DNA of 64,000 nucleotides from JADJOY01 sp046331705 [NCBI: bacterium] (GCA_046331705.1 JAXLQJ010000002.1:1-64000), one strand, 5' to 3'. Numbered from the stretch's first letter, positions 1-11,783 are shown. Made by a program: numbers and translations. Notes: generated by a model from the letters alone, not told the origin.

Positions 1-239
1 GCCGCCAGCGACGCCACCGCCGCTTCCACCGAGACGTCGGCACGCAGCGTCACGAGCGACGACTTCCCCAAGGAAACCGCCGCAGCGCCCGGCGCCTGGA
101 CCGCGGCCAGCGCCGCAGACGAAGCCCCCTTCTTGAGCTTCACGATCACCTGACCCGGCACGAAGTCACCCGCGTGCGCGGTGCCGACGGCTGCCACTCC
201 CAGCAGCGCCAGCGCAGAAACCCATCCCCTCGTTCTCAT
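1..239 (-). CDS. Secreted S8-type (subtilisin-like) protease, N-terminal fragment
   Basis: Only the first ~79 codons are in the window; the gene runs off the left edge. The ATG at 239 opens a clear Sec signal peptide: a basic start (MRTRGW), a hydrophobic core and an AHA-type cleavage site near residue 23. The mature start reads DFVPGQVIVKLKKGAS, the usual opening of the inhibitor/propeptide domain of fervidolysin-like subtilases (PG-x-VIVK). The protein would be exported and self-processed. The catalytic triad is outside the window, so the family rests on the propeptide motif and signal peptide only. Other proteins with I9-like prodomains remain possible. Confidence 0.6.
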   Translation of the reverse strand, partial: MRTRGWVSALALLGVAAVGTAHAGDFVPGQVIVKLKKGASSAALAAVQAPGAAAVSLGKSSLVTLRADVSVEAAVASLA

Positions 240-418
240 GCCCACTCCCTCCCCTTGTGTGACGGATGTTCGGCGGAACTGCCGGACACGCGTACGTCGA
301 TTGTAGGAGTGACGGGCGCGCCGCCGCAATCGCCACGGCCGCGGGTGCGCGGGCCAGCCGGCGGTCCCGGGTCCGTGCGCGGGGCCGGCAGCGGCACGTC
401 GGCCGGCCGGGCCGCCGG

Positions 419-3112
<2,694 letters not shown>

Positions 3113-3130
3113 GGGCGAGGCTCTCGAGCG

Positions 3131-4012
3131 TCAGCTCGACGGGCTCGCGGCGCCGCCCGCGGTGAGCGCGGAAGCGACGAGACGCGCCACGTCGTCGGCG
3201 GCGACACGGATCTCGGTGAGGAGCGGCTCGGGATCCGCGTCGGCGCCGCGTGCGAGCCGCTCCGCCAGCGTCGTCGCGCCGTGGGCCAGCGCGAGGGCGC
3301 CGATCTCGCCGGCGCGGCCCGCGAGCGCCGTCGCCACGACCCGGGCCGCCGTCGCGTTCCCGCCCTGAAGCAGCGTCGCCACCTCCGCGGCCTCCGCCGG
3401 TGCGGTGCGTCCCACCACCGCGAGATCCGCGGCGAGCCCTTGCTCGCCGCGGGCATCGAGCCGCCGCGCCAGAACGTCGAGATCGAGGACCGCGGGCGCC
3501 GTCGACGAGCGCCGGAGCCGCGTGAGCGCCGCGGCGACCGCATCCACGCGCACCGGCTTGAGCAGGACCTCGACCATTCCCGCCGCCAGGCATTGCTGCT
3601 GCTCGGCGGCGCTCTCGGCGCCCGTCATCGCGATCACGTAGGGCGCGCTCGCGGCGCCGAACCGGGCGCGGATCTGGCGGGTCGCGGCGAGCCCGTCCAG
3701 GACCGGCATCTGCACGTCCATCAGCACCACGTCGTAGCGCTTGCGCACCACGGCCTGGATGGCCTCGAGGCCGTTGCCGGCGGAGTCCGCGTCGTAGCCG
3801 AGGCGTTTGAGCGTCGCCTGCGCGAGCTTCAGATTGAGCGCGTTGTCCTCGACGATCAGGATGACGAGCGGCAGCCGCTCGCGAAACGAGGCGTCGAGGG
3901 GCATGGCGGCGGAACCCGCCGCGGCCTCGGCCGACGGAGCGGGGTCGCCCCGACGCGCCTCGAGGACGCGGCTCAATCGGTCGAGAAGGCTCGAGGACGC
4001 GAAACCGCCCAT
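3131..4012 (-). CDS. Response regulator with a degenerate HPt-like C-terminus
   Basis: 293 aa from ATG 4012; a GTG at 4036 is a possible earlier start. A receiver domain occupies ~47-165 with acidic residues in VEDN, phospho-acceptor Asp99 in LMDVQMP and Lys152 in LLKPV. The C-terminal ~110 residues are helical and aligned with an HPt four-helix bundle: [13 protein letters not shown] at ~227 matches the A-H-x-x-K-G...GA signature. The His position is Thr228 and the usual Lys is Ala, so it cannot accept phosphate the classical way. There is no DNA-binding or enzymatic output domain. It is the first gene of a two-gene unit with the hybrid kinase (18 bp gap) and may be an extra receiver or phosphate sink for that relay. 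Confidence 0.85.
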   Translation of the reverse strand: MGGFASSSLLDRLSRVLEARRGDPAPSAEAAAGSAAMPLDASFRERLPLVILIVEDNALNLKLAQATLKRLGYDADSAGNGLEAIQAVVRKRYDVVLMDVQMPVLDGLAATRQIRARFGAASAPYVIAMTGAESAAEQQQCLAAGMVEVLLKPVRVDAVAAALTRLRRSSTAPAVLDLDVLARRLDARGEQGLAADLAVVGRTAPAEAAEVATLLQGGNATAARVVATALAGRAGEIGALALAHGATTLAERLARGADADPEPLLTEIRVAADDVARLVASALTAGGAASPSS

Positions 4013-4398
4013 GAGTGGCCGGCGGCGGGCGCGCACGGCACGCGCGAGGGCCGCACGTGACGCAGCCTAGCTCGAATCACGGGCGAGAGGGACGGTTTCG
4101 AGCGCTCCGCCGCCACGGCCTCGATCCGCCCCGGCCCGAGCAGGGCGGAGCGTGCGCCGCCAAGACGCGACGGGCTCCGTATGAAGATCGAACGGGCTAT
4201 GCGAATTCCGAACAGGCAGCGGCGCCGTCCCCCCGGCGGCCGCAGCGAAGCGTGAAGCATTCCAGGAAATTACCGTGTTCACCAGGTACGCGCCGACGGG
4301 CACTGGCCTTGCTCTCGTGTCGCTTGCCGCGCGCCTGGCCTGTGCACGCGGGGCAAACGTCGCGAGCGCACCCCTCCTCTCGCCACCCAACGGCACTC
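4013..4398. other. Divergent intergenic region, 386 bp, no gene
   Basis: This gap separates two outward-facing genes, the response regulator (minus) and the receiver-kinase (plus), and must hold promoters for both. A plus-strand frame stays open through it into the kinase, but the encoded residues are low-complexity and Arg-rich, so it is treated as non-coding. I could not assign -35/-10 elements or an operator. The stretch around 4255-4290 is slightly less GC-rich than its surroundings. Confidence 0.5.
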
Positions 4399-5730
4399 AT
4401 GGTCGACCCCACGGACCGCGTACTGGATCGCAGCGCGACCGCGCCGACGGTGCTCGTCGTCGACCACGCCGACGTCGAGACCGAGCGCTTGATCGCGGCG
4501 CTGATCGCGAGGGGCTTCGACACCCGCCTGGCGCCGAGCGGCGCGGATGCGCTCGGCAAGATCGAGCGCACACCCACGGACTTGGTGCTGCTCGAGCTCG
4601 ATCTTCCCGACATGCCGGGACTCGAGGTGCTGCGCACCGTGCGTGCACGCGCCAATCCGGTCGATCTTCCCGTGATCGTCCTGAGCCGGGTGGCGAACCG
4701 CGGCGCCATCTTCGAGGCCTTCCAGCTCGGGGGAAACGACTTCGTCATCAAGCCGCTCGACGTGGACGTGTGCGTGGCGCGCGTCCGCGCCCACCTGCGC
4801 GTGCGGCGCGTGCCGCGGGTCGCGGACGATTTGGAGTCCGCCCAGAACGGCGGCGAACGGGATGCGGACGCCGACGAGGCACGAGCGGTCATCGCTGGCC
4901 GCTACGAGCTGGGCGAGATCTTGGGCAGCGGCACGTTCGGCGTGGTGTACCGCGCGCGCCACCGGGAGCTCGGTGACGAGGTCGCGCTCAAGGTGCTTCA
5001 CCCCGAGCACGCCGCGCGCGTCGATTCGCGCGCTCGCTTCGAGCGCGAGGCGCGTGCCGCGTGGACGATCAAGCACCCCAACGCCGTGACCGTGCTCGAT
5101 TTCGGCATCGACGGCGACGACCGCGCCTACGTCGTGATGGAGCTGCTGGAAGGCGTGCCGCTCAGCACCGCCATGGAGCAGCCCGAGCCGTTCACGATCG
5201 CGCGCGCTCTCGAGGTCGTGATCGCGGTGTGCGCCGCGCTCGAGGCCGCGCACGCGCTCGACATCGTCCATCGCGACGTGAAGCCCTCGAACGTCTTCCT
5301 CGCGTCGCGGCGCGGCCGCGAGCAAGTGAAGCTTCTCGACTTCGGGCTCGCCGAGCTGGTGACCGGCACCGCCAAGCTCACGATGGAAGGCTGGGTGGGG
5401 ACCCCCACCTACATGGCGCCCGAGCGATTCACCGACGAGCCCTGCGACGGGCGATCCGACGTCTACTCGGTGGGCGTGCTGCTCCACGAGCTGCTGGCGG
5501 GGCGCGCACCCTTCGAGTCCATCGCGGACGATCCGCTCGCGCTCGCGATCCAGCATCTGCACGATCCGCCGCCGCGCCTCTCCACGCTGCGGCCCGATGC
5601 TCCGCGCTGCGTCGACCAGGCCGTCGAGTGGGCCATGGCCAAGCGACCCGAGCAGCGGCCCAGCGCTCGCGAGCTCAAGGAGCTGCTCGAGAAGGCGCGC
5701 GCCGCGCTCGACTCCGACGCTCCGCAGTGA
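4399..5730 (+). CDS. Receiver domain-Ser/Thr protein kinase fusion
   Basis: 443 aa, cytosolic, with no membrane segment. A receiver-like domain (~15-135) precedes a Hanks-type kinase (~168-435). Kinase motifs are intact: glycine loop GSGTFGVVYRA (~176), VALK with Lys198, HRDVKPSN (~291), DFG (~314) and GTPTYMAPE. In the receiver the site normally held by the phospho-accepting Asp reads LLELDLP, with Glu66 in its place, while the conserved Lys is present (IKPL, Lys118). Glu often mimics phospho-Asp, so the receiver may be locked on or serve only for docking. The ATG at 4399 is chosen because it starts just before the receiver fold. The substrate is unknown. A hybrid-kinase phosphorelay is encoded divergently next door. 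Confidence 0.9.
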   Translation: MVDPTDRVLDRSATAPTVLVVDHADVETERLIAALIARGFDTRLAPSGADALGKIERTPTDLVLLELDLPDMPGLEVLRTVRARANPVDLPVIVLSRVANRGAIFEAFQLGGNDFVIKPLDVDVCVARVRAHLRVRRVPRVADDLESAQNGGERDADADEARAVIAGRYELGEILGSGTFGVVYRARHRELGDEVALKVLHPEHAARVDSRARFEREARAAWTIKHPNAVTVLDFGIDGDDRAYVVMELLEGVPLSTAMEQPEPFTIARALEVVIAVCAALEAAHALDIVHRDVKPSNVFLASRRGREQVKLLDFGLAELVTGTAKLTMEGWVGTPTYMAPERFTDEPCDGRSDVYSVGVLLHELLAGRAPFESIADDPLALAIQHLHDPPPRLSTLRPDAPRCVDQAVEWAMAKRPEQRPSARELKELLEKARAALDSDAPQ

Positions 5731-5802
5731 TTCACGCCCACCGAACGGTATGATCCGCGGCCCACGCGCTCGCGGCAGCGAGCGCCCATCCCGAGGCGCC
5801 CG

Positions 5803-6903
5803 ATGCCGCGCAGCCGTCGCACCACCGATTCCACGCGTTCCCGACGTGCGCGAGCAACGCGCACCGCATCACGAGCCTCCGACGTCGGAAGGCTGATCGG
5901 CAGCGACGGGCGGCCGCGCTTCGGCGTCTTTCCCGGCGCGGTGCGCGAGGTGAACGTTGCCGACTATCGGCACCGCACCGCGATGGGCGGCCCCGCCGGC
6001 CCCTTCGCGCGCTGGCTCGGCTTCAAGCAATTCCAGTACTTCGGCATCATCAGCGACGCGGCGCTCTTCGGTTGCGCGCTGGCGAACCTGCGCACGCTGG
6101 GGCTCGGGTTCGTCTATCTGCACGTGCCGGGGCGCGGCATGGTGGTCGAGCGCAGCGTGCGCACGCCGCTCGGGCTCGGACTCGAGCTCTCGGGCTCGCC
6201 CGTGGCCGGGGAAAGTCGCATGAAGGCCGGCGCGCTCGACGTCCGCTTCGGCTACCAGGACGCGCCACGGCGCAAGACCATGCGCGTCAGGCTCGGCAAC
6301 GAGCTCGCCGTGGAGGCGGTTCTCGACGAGAGCGCGGCGGGCTTCGAGCCGATGTCGCTCTGCACGCGCATCGGCCGGAACGGCTGGGTGTACGCCCACA
6401 AGGTCGCGGGCGTTCCCGTCGCGGGAACGATTCGACACGGCGACGCGGCGATCGACCTCGCCTCCGCGCACGCCTACGCGCACCACGACTTCTCCGCCGG
6501 CTACATGCGTCGCGAGACGTTCTGGAACTGGGCGTGCCTGTCGGGCGAGACCGTCGACGGACGCCCGGTCGGGCTCAACGTCTCGTGCGGGGTCAACGAG
6601 ACCAGCTTCACCGAGAACTGTTTCTGGCTCGACGGAAAGCTCCACGCGCTGGGGCTCTGCCACTTCACCTACGAATGGGATCGCCCCATGGAGCCATGGC
6701 GCGTCGCCAGCAACGACGGGCGCCTCGACCTCACGTTCGTGGCCGAAGGGCAGCACGCCGAGCGCCTCGACCTCGGTCTGGCGGCCTCGGACTTCAAGCA
6801 GATCTTCGGCCGCTTCTCGGGAACGCTGCGCACCGAGAAGGGCGAGCGCCTCGAGGTCCGCGATGCCCGCGGCTTCGTCGAGGACCAGTACGCGAAGTGG
6901 TGA
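5803..6903 (+). CDS. DUF2804 family protein
   Basis: 366 aa, starting at ATG 5803, 72 bp after the kinase gene on the same strand. The body from about residue 35 (FGVFPGAVREVNVADYRH) shows the DUF2804 pattern: an aromatic-rich, beta-stranded protein with FKQFQYFGIIS, HHDFSAGYMRRETFWNW and a late HFTYEWDRPMEPW segment. No signal peptide is seen. The biochemical role of this family is not established; distant likeness to lipocalin/AttH-type folds has been suggested. The first ~30 residues are Arg/Ser/Thr-rich and may not be translated. Confidence 0.75.
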   Translation: MPRSRRTTDSTRSRRARATRTASRASDVGRLIGSDGRPRFGVFPGAVREVNVADYRHRTAMGGPAGPFARWLGFKQFQYFGIISDAALFGCALANLRTLGLGFVYLHVPGRGMVVERSVRTPLGLGLELSGSPVAGESRMKAGALDVRFGYQDAPRRKTMRVRLGNELAVEAVLDESAAGFEPMSLCTRIGRNGWVYAHKVAGVPVAGTIRHGDAAIDLASAHAYAHHDFSAGYMRRETFWNWACLSGETVDGRPVGLNVSCGVNETSFTENCFWLDGKLHALGLCHFTYEWDRPMEPWRVASNDGRLDLTFVAEGQHAERLDLGLAASDFKQIFGRFSGTLRTEKGERLEVRDARGFVEDQYAKW

Positions 6904-7049
6904 AGCCGCGGGCGTTCTCCGTGTCGCAGGCGCGCGGATGAATCCGCGCATCCATCGCGCATTCGAGCCACTCGACGGCCGAGGGCGTTGGAACGGAACC
7001 GCCCGATCGCCGGTCGCGTGACGGCCGCCGAGCCCGTCGAGCTCGCGCC

Positions 7050-8621
7050 TCAGCGGCGAAACGGCAGTCGCCGGTCGCGAACGCTCGCGAGGGTGTCGCT
7101 CACGCGCGCGGTGAGCTCGGGTGTTCGCGTTCGCACCGCCTCGTCGGAACGCGCGCGCGACGCGGCGAGCACCGCGGCGCTCGCCCGATCCTCGTCCCAG
7201 GCGTAGACGTCGGTGGGATTCGAGGAGCGAGTGTTGGTGCGCGCGTAGACGGGTACGAAGCGGTCGCCGTCGGGGACCAACGCCTGGTAATCGCCGACGA
7301 AGAGCCCGCGCGCGTTCGGCGCCAGCGCGAGGTCGAAGGGGCCCGCGACCTGCCGCTCCGTCCACGTGACACCGTCGCGGGACTCGGCGAGCCACAGGTC
7401 GGTCCAAAGCGTGCGCGGATCGGACGTGTTGTCGCGGAAGTCGGAGTAGAGGACGCCGATGGTGCCGTCGTCGCGCACCGCGATCGCCGGCGTGAAGGCC
7501 TCGACCGCCGGCTCGCCGTTGACCGGCGCGGGCTCGCTCCAGGTGAGTCCTCCGTCGTCGGAGCGCGCGAGCACGATGCCCTCGCGCTGGCCGCCGCCGA
7601 AGCGGGCGTCTTGCCACGTGACGAGGAGGGTGTCGTCCGGCGCCACGGCGAGCTGCGCGATGCCCGCGCTGTCGCGGATGCCCACCTGCGTCTCGGGGTC
7701 CACGGCGCCGATCGCGAGCAGCTCCGCGATCGTGATCGGCGCGGACCAGCTGGCGCCATGATCGCTGGAACGAAGCACCCGCAACGACGCGTGCTGTGTC
7801 TGATCCGGATCGGTGTCGATCTGGGTGAAGAGCGCGATCACGGTGCCGTCGCCGAGCACCGCGATCAGGTTGCCGAGGGTCTGGCTCGACGGTCCGGGAT
7901 CGTAGAGGATCCGCGCCGGCTCCCAGCTCGCGCCGCCGTCGACGGTGCGTGCGAGCCAGCTCGGGCCGCTGAGATCGTTCACCAGCCGATCCCACACCGC
8001 GTAGACGTAGTCCCCGTCGTTGGGGTCGGCGGTGATCGTTTCCTTGTCGTCGAAGGCCTCGCCGCCGTCGGCGATGAGCACGGCGGGCGGGCTCCAGGTT
8101 CGGCCGCCGTCGGTGGATCGCACCACCAGCACGGCGCTGGTCGAATCCGGCTGGAACGACGCACCGGTGAAGGAGAGCGCGATCGCGAACGCGACGCCAC
8201 GCGGAGAGAACGTGATCCATGGATCCGACGCGCGCCCGTAGCTCGCGCCGATGCCGCCGCCGGCGCACGCCGAAACCGGTAGCACCGCGCGCTCCCAGCT
8301 TCGCCCGCCGTCGAACGACGCGCCGCTCACGAGCCCGCGCGCGCCTCCGTCCGACCAGCGATCCTGTTGCCAGACCGCCACCAGGTTCGCGGGATTCACT
8401 GGATTGATCGCGGCGTGGGGCTCGACCTCGGCTTGCGGATAGAGCGTGCCGCGCGAGGTCTCGCCGCAGCTCGCGGGAAACGGCGACGTGCTCGACACCC
8501 GCGTCTCCCGCGACCCGGGGGGAGGCGTGCCCTGCCCCGACCCGCCACCGCCGCCGCAACCGATCGCCGCCGCGAGAACCCAAGCGCTCGCCGCGCGCAC
8601 GCGCCCGGCCTGAACGTCCAT
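7050..8621 (-). CDS. BNR/Asp-box repeat (sialidase-fold) lipoprotein
   Basis: 523 aa from ATG 8621. The N-terminus is a lipoprotein signal ending in AAAIGC followed by a Gly-rich linker. The body is a beta-propeller with Asp-box repeats at fairly even spacing: FDGGRSW, STDGGRTW, VDGGASW, SDHGASW and DDGGLTW. The fold is that of exo-alpha-sialidases. I did not locate a complete sialidase Arg triad, so enzymatic activity is uncertain and it could be a surface glycan-binding propeller. It is convergent with the DUF2804 gene and upstream of nothing obviously related. Confidence 0.8.
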   Translation of the reverse strand: MDVQAGRVRAASAWVLAAAIGCGGGGGSGQGTPPPGSRETRVSSTSPFPASCGETSRGTLYPQAEVEPHAAINPVNPANLVAVWQQDRWSDGGARGLVSGASFDGGRSWERAVLPVSACAGGGIGASYGRASDPWITFSPRGVAFAIALSFTGASFQPDSTSAVLVVRSTDGGRTWSPPAVLIADGGEAFDDKETITADPNDGDYVYAVWDRLVNDLSGPSWLARTVDGGASWEPARILYDPGPSSQTLGNLIAVLGDGTVIALFTQIDTDPDQTQHASLRVLRSSDHGASWSAPITIAELLAIGAVDPETQVGIRDSAGIAQLAVAPDDTLLVTWQDARFGGGQREGIVLARSDDGGLTWSEPAPVNGEPAVEAFTPAIAVRDDGTIGVLYSDFRDNTSDPRTLWTDLWLAESRDGVTWTERQVAGPFDLALAPNARGLFVGDYQALVPDGDRFVPVYARTNTRSSNPTDVYAWDEDRASAAVLAASRARSDEAVRTRTPELTARVSDTLASVRDRRLPFRR

Positions 8622-8761
8622 GGTGCGCTCCTCCGTGAGCGCATCATGGCGCCGTTCCGGGCGCGACGAAACCGCGCGCCACCCGGGCCGATCGACGCCG
8701 CCGCCCGCGAAGGCCCGAGCCCTCGCCGTGCGGCGCGCGAGCGTCCCCGCCGGCTCCCGTC

Positions 8762-10270
8762 TCAGCCCATTCGATACTGGCTGGTGTCGAAGTGACGCGT
8801 GCGAGCTCGGTACTCGAAGGTGAACCCGGGCCAGGTGGTGCTGTTGCGGCCCTGCTCGTCCAGATACCAGCTCTGGCAACCGGTGGCCCAGACGGAGCGG
8901 GCCAGCCGCTGCTGGATGCGCGACGTGAACGCGTCCTGGATCTCCGGGCGCGGGTCGACCGTGCGGACGTGGGCCGCGTCCATCGCGCGGATGGCCTCGA
9001 TCACGTAGTGGATCTGCGACTCGATCATGTAGATCATCGAGTTGTGGCCCAGGCCGGTGTTCGGCCCCATCAGGAAGAAGAGGTTCGGATAGCCGCTCAC
9101 GGTGATGCCGTAGAGCGTGCGCGCGCCGTCGCTCCAATCCGCCGCCAGCTCGCGTCCGCCGGCTCCGCGCACGTCGAGTCCCGAGAGCAGCTCGCTGACC
9201 TTGAAGCCGGTGCAGTAGACGACCGCGTCCGTGGCGCGCTCGCGTCCGTCGCCGGTGACGATCGCTCGTCGCCGGAACTCCGCGATCGGCTCGGTGATCA
9301 CCTCGACGTTGGGCCGCACCACCGCCGGGTAGTAGTCGTCCGAGAGCAGGGTGCGCTTGCAGCCCATCGTGTAACGCGGGGTGAGCTTCTTGCGCAGCGC
9401 GCGGTCCTTCACGTGCCTGGCGATGTTGGCGCGACCGAGGCGCTCGGCGAGCGACATGATCCGCGGATTCACCGCGAACCCGAGCACGCGCGGCTCGAGC
9501 GTCCAGTAGATCTGCTGGCGGTGCAGCCACTCGAGCGCGGGAAACCGCTCGAAGAGCCGCTTCTCCCGCGCGCTGTAGGCGCGATCGTTGCGCGGCAGCA
9601 CCCAGCTCGGGGTGCGCTGGTAGTAGTGGAGCTCGGCGACCCGATCGACGATCGCCGGCACCACCTGGATCGCGCTCGCGCCCGAGCCGATCACCGCGAC
9701 GCGCTTGCCCGCCAAGTCCACCGAGTGATCCCACTCCGCCGAATGGAAGGCCGGCCCGGCGAAGCGCTCGTCCCCCTGGAAACGCGGCTTCGACGGCACG
9801 TGCAGCGCGCCCTTGCCGGCCACGAGGATCGGGAAGTGGAGCACCTGGCCGTCCCGGGTGTGGACGTCCCAGCGCTTCGCGTCGTCGTCGAAATGGGCCG
9901 CCGTCACCTCGACGCCGAAGCGGATGTACGGCCGGATGCCGTACTTGTCGGCGCAATGACGGATGTACTCGAGGATCTCGGGCTGGGGCGCGAAGACCCG
10001 CGACCAATCCGCCTTGGGCTCGAACGAGTAGCAGTAGAGGTGCGAGGGCACGTCGCAAGCGGCGCCCGGATACGTGTTCTCGCGCCAGGTGCCGCCCACC
10101 TCGTCGGCCTTCTCGAGGATGACGAAGTCGTCGATGCCTTCCTGCTTGAGCCGGATGGCCATCCCGAGCCCGGAGAAGCCCGACCCGAGGATGCCGATGC
10201 GCGCCGTGCTCGGCGCCGACTTGGAGCGACCGTTCGCGGGCACCTTCCGGGAAGCTCGAGGCTTGGCCAT
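8762..10270 (-). CDS. Flavin-dependent monooxygenase, Baeyer-Villiger type
   Basis: 502 aa from ATG 10270. An FAD-binding GxGxxG lies at 29-34 (LGSGFSG). The BVMO fingerprint FxGxxxHxxxW is exact at 170-180 (FAGPAFHSAEW). A second NADPH-binding dinucleotide fold follows (VIGSGASA, ~193). The enzyme would insert oxygen next to a ketone using NADPH and O2, typical of catabolism of cyclic or steroid-like ketones; the substrate cannot be told. It is transcribed divergently from a TetR regulator across a short gap holding two palindromes, so it is very likely under that regulator. The Lys/Arg/Ser-rich first ~20 residues are unusual but the ATG is well placed. Confidence 0.92.
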   Translation of the reverse strand: MAKPRASRKVPANGRSKSAPSTARIGILGSGFSGLGMAIRLKQEGIDDFVILEKADEVGGTWRENTYPGAACDVPSHLYCYSFEPKADWSRVFAPQPEILEYIRHCADKYGIRPYIRFGVEVTAAHFDDDAKRWDVHTRDGQVLHFPILVAGKGALHVPSKPRFQGDERFAGPAFHSAEWDHSVDLAGKRVAVIGSGASAIQVVPAIVDRVAELHYYQRTPSWVLPRNDRAYSAREKRLFERFPALEWLHRQQIYWTLEPRVLGFAVNPRIMSLAERLGRANIARHVKDRALRKKLTPRYTMGCKRTLLSDDYYPAVVRPNVEVITEPIAEFRRRAIVTGDGRERATDAVVYCTGFKVSELLSGLDVRGAGGRELAADWSDGARTLYGITVSGYPNLFFLMGPNTGLGHNSMIYMIESQIHYVIEAIRAMDAAHVRTVDPRPEIQDAFTSRIQQRLARSVWATGCQSWYLDEQGRNSTTWPGFTFEYRARTRHFDTSQYRMG

Positions 10271-10319
10271 GGTCGGCTCTCCTTCGCTCGGCGGCGCCGT
10301 GCGCATCGCCGAGATCATC

Positions 10320-10364
10320 TGACATGCAATCGTGTCAGTTTCCATCTGACAATGGATCGTGTCA
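10320..10364. promoter_or_regulatory. Duplicated palindromic operator between monooxygenase and TetR genes
   Basis: Two copies of TGACA-N8-TGTCA are present: TGACATGCAATCGTGTCA at 10320-10337 and TGACAATGGATCGTGTCA at 10347-10364. Both spacers end in ATCG, and the copies lie 27 bp apart centre to centre. Inverted repeats of this size in a divergent TetR/target gap are the usual autoregulatory TetR operator. The second copy ends 2 bp before the chosen tetR ATG. Binding would block both genes. Confidence 0.8.
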
Positions 10365-10366
10365 AG

Positions 10367-11146
10367 ATGACGCGCATGAAGACGGAAGGCGTCGTGGTCG
10401 GCAGGAACTACCGGGGCAAGGCGGCGGAGGACCGCTCCCAGGAGCGCCGCGCGCGCTTCGTGGAGGCGGGACTCGAGCTCTTCGGCACCACCGGCTTCGC
10501 CGCCGCCACGGTGAAGTCGCTGTGCGTCGAGGCGGGCCTCACCGAGCGCTACTTCTACGAGTCGTTCGCCCATCGCGAGGAGCTCTTCCTGGCCGTCGCC
10601 ACCCAATGCGTGGGCGGGCTCATGAGCGCGCTCGAGCAGGCCGAGCGCGAGACCGCCGGCCCCACCGTCGGCCGCGTGCCCGCGATGCTCGAGGTCTTCT
10701 TCCGCTGGTTCCGCGACGACCACCGCCGTGCGCGCATCCAGCTCTTCGAGCCGCTGGTCATGGGGCCCGAGTTCCAGGCGCTCTATCGCGAGGTGGTCGC
10801 GGCGTTCGCCGTGCAGGTGCGCAGCTCGCTGTTCGCGGGGCTCGAGGGCGAGCTGCGCCGGCGCGGGCTCGACCCCGAGCTCCTGAGCCGCGCGCTGGTG
10901 GGCGGCGCCGTCGAGATCGCCAAGGAATGGGTGCTCGCCGGTTACCGCCGGCCCATCCCGCAGATGGTTCGCACCACCGCCTTCCCGCTGCAGGCGCTGG
11001 TCGAGTCGCTCAGCCCCGCTTCACGGCCCGCCACACTTCCTCGGTCGGCCACCGCGACGCCCACCCCACGGACACGAAGTCGTAGCGGCTCGTCGCGTCC
11101 GCGGGCGCCTCGATCTCGACCAGATCGAGGATCTCGAAGCCGTTGA
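10367..11146 (+). CDS. TetR/AcrR family transcriptional regulator
   Basis: 259 aa if started at ATG 10367; ATG 10376 is equally good. An ATG at 10352 lies inside the operator and is less likely. An N-terminal TetR helix-turn-helix occupies ~25-75 (RRARFVEAGLELFGTTGF...VKSLCVEAGLTERYFYESF), followed by an all-helical ligand domain. The last ~40 residues are Arg/Ser/Pro-rich and read through the end of the convergent methyltransferase gene (137 bp overlap), so the functional protein may effectively end near position 11020. It sits divergently from the Baeyer-Villiger monooxygenase, and the paired palindromes upstream suggest autoregulation and control of that enzyme. Confidence 0.9.
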   Translation: MTRMKTEGVVVGRNYRGKAAEDRSQERRARFVEAGLELFGTTGFAAATVKSLCVEAGLTERYFYESFAHREELFLAVATQCVGGLMSALEQAERETAGPTVGRVPAMLEVFFRWFRDDHRRARIQLFEPLVMGPEFQALYREVVAAFAVQVRSSLFAGLEGELRRRGLDPELLSRALVGGAVEIAKEWVLAGYRRPIPQMVRTTAFPLQALVESLSPASRPATLPRSATATPTPRTRSRSGSSRPRAPRSRPDRGSRSR

Positions 11147-11783
11147 CCCTGAGCCAGCGGATCATCTCTCCGTGCGGCAGGTGGAACTCGACGCTTCCGT
11201 CGGTGTCGCGCAGCCGGTGCGAGCCGAACTGCGGGCGCACCAGCGTTTCCCCGGCGACCGCAGGCGACGGCGGGAGCACCAGCGTCAGCAGGTAGCCGTT
11301 GGTCAGGAAGCGCAGCTCGCCACCGGGGCGCAGCAGCCGCGCGGCCTCCGGGATCCAATGGTACGGATCGCACCACAAGCACGCGCCGTACTCGGAGATC
11401 ACGAGGTCCGCGCAGCCGTCCGCGAGCGGCACGTGCTCCGCGTCGGCATGGAGCAGCGGAAAGAAGAGCCCATGCTCGCGCTGCAGCCGGCGAGCGGTCT
11501 CGAGCTGCGCCCACGCGCCGTCGAGCGCCACCGGCCGGCCGCCGCGGCGCGCGATCCACGCCGAGACGTAGGCGGTGCCGCAACCCAGCTCGACCGCATC
11601 CAGCCCCGAGCAGCTCGCGGGAAGCATCCGCGCGCGCGCCTCCGGCACGCCCCAGATCCCCCAGCTCGGCTCGGCGGCGCGCCACTCACGCTCGCCGGCC
11701 GCCACGTAGTCCGCCGCCCAGCGCTGCCAGCAGGCGCGATTGGCGAGGACGTGCGCTCGGGTGCTCGACTCGTCGTCCTTCAT
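11010..11783 (-). CDS. Class I SAM-dependent methyltransferase
   Basis: 257 aa from ATG 11783. Motif I is clear (DAVELGCGTAYVSAWIA, ~residue 55), followed by an acidic loop after beta-2 (ALDGAWAQ), a motif II-like LHADAEHVPLADGCADLVISEYG and a post-II segment RLLRPGGELRFLTNG. This is the ubiE/Methyltransf_11-type arrangement. The substrate is not predictable. The C-terminus overlaps the end of the convergent TetR gene. A frame extension upstream to 11927 is open but the residues look non-native, so the shorter start is preferred. Confidence 0.87.
   Translation of the reverse strand: MKDDESSTRAHVLANRACWQRWAADYVAAGEREWRAAEPSWGIWGVPEARARMLPASCSGLDAVELGCGTAYVSAWIARRGGRPVALDGAWAQLETARRLQREHGLFFPLLHADAEHVPLADGCADLVISEYGACLWCDPYHWIPEAARLLRPGGELRFLTNGYLLTLVLPPSPAVAGETLVRPQFGSHRLRDTDGSVEFHLPHGEMIRWLRVNGFEILDLVEIEAPADATSRYDFVSVGWASRWPTEEVWRAVKRG

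Noticed and set aside
4015-4398. N-terminal extension of the receiver-kinase fusion by ~128 codons.
   Set aside because: The extra residues are low-complexity and would erase the only promoter region; the ATG at 4399 precedes the receiver domain directly.
7050-8621. True exo-alpha-sialidase.
   Set aside because: Asp-box propeller is clear, but the Arg triad, Tyr/Glu nucleophile pair and FRIP motif were not all located, so only the fold is claimed.
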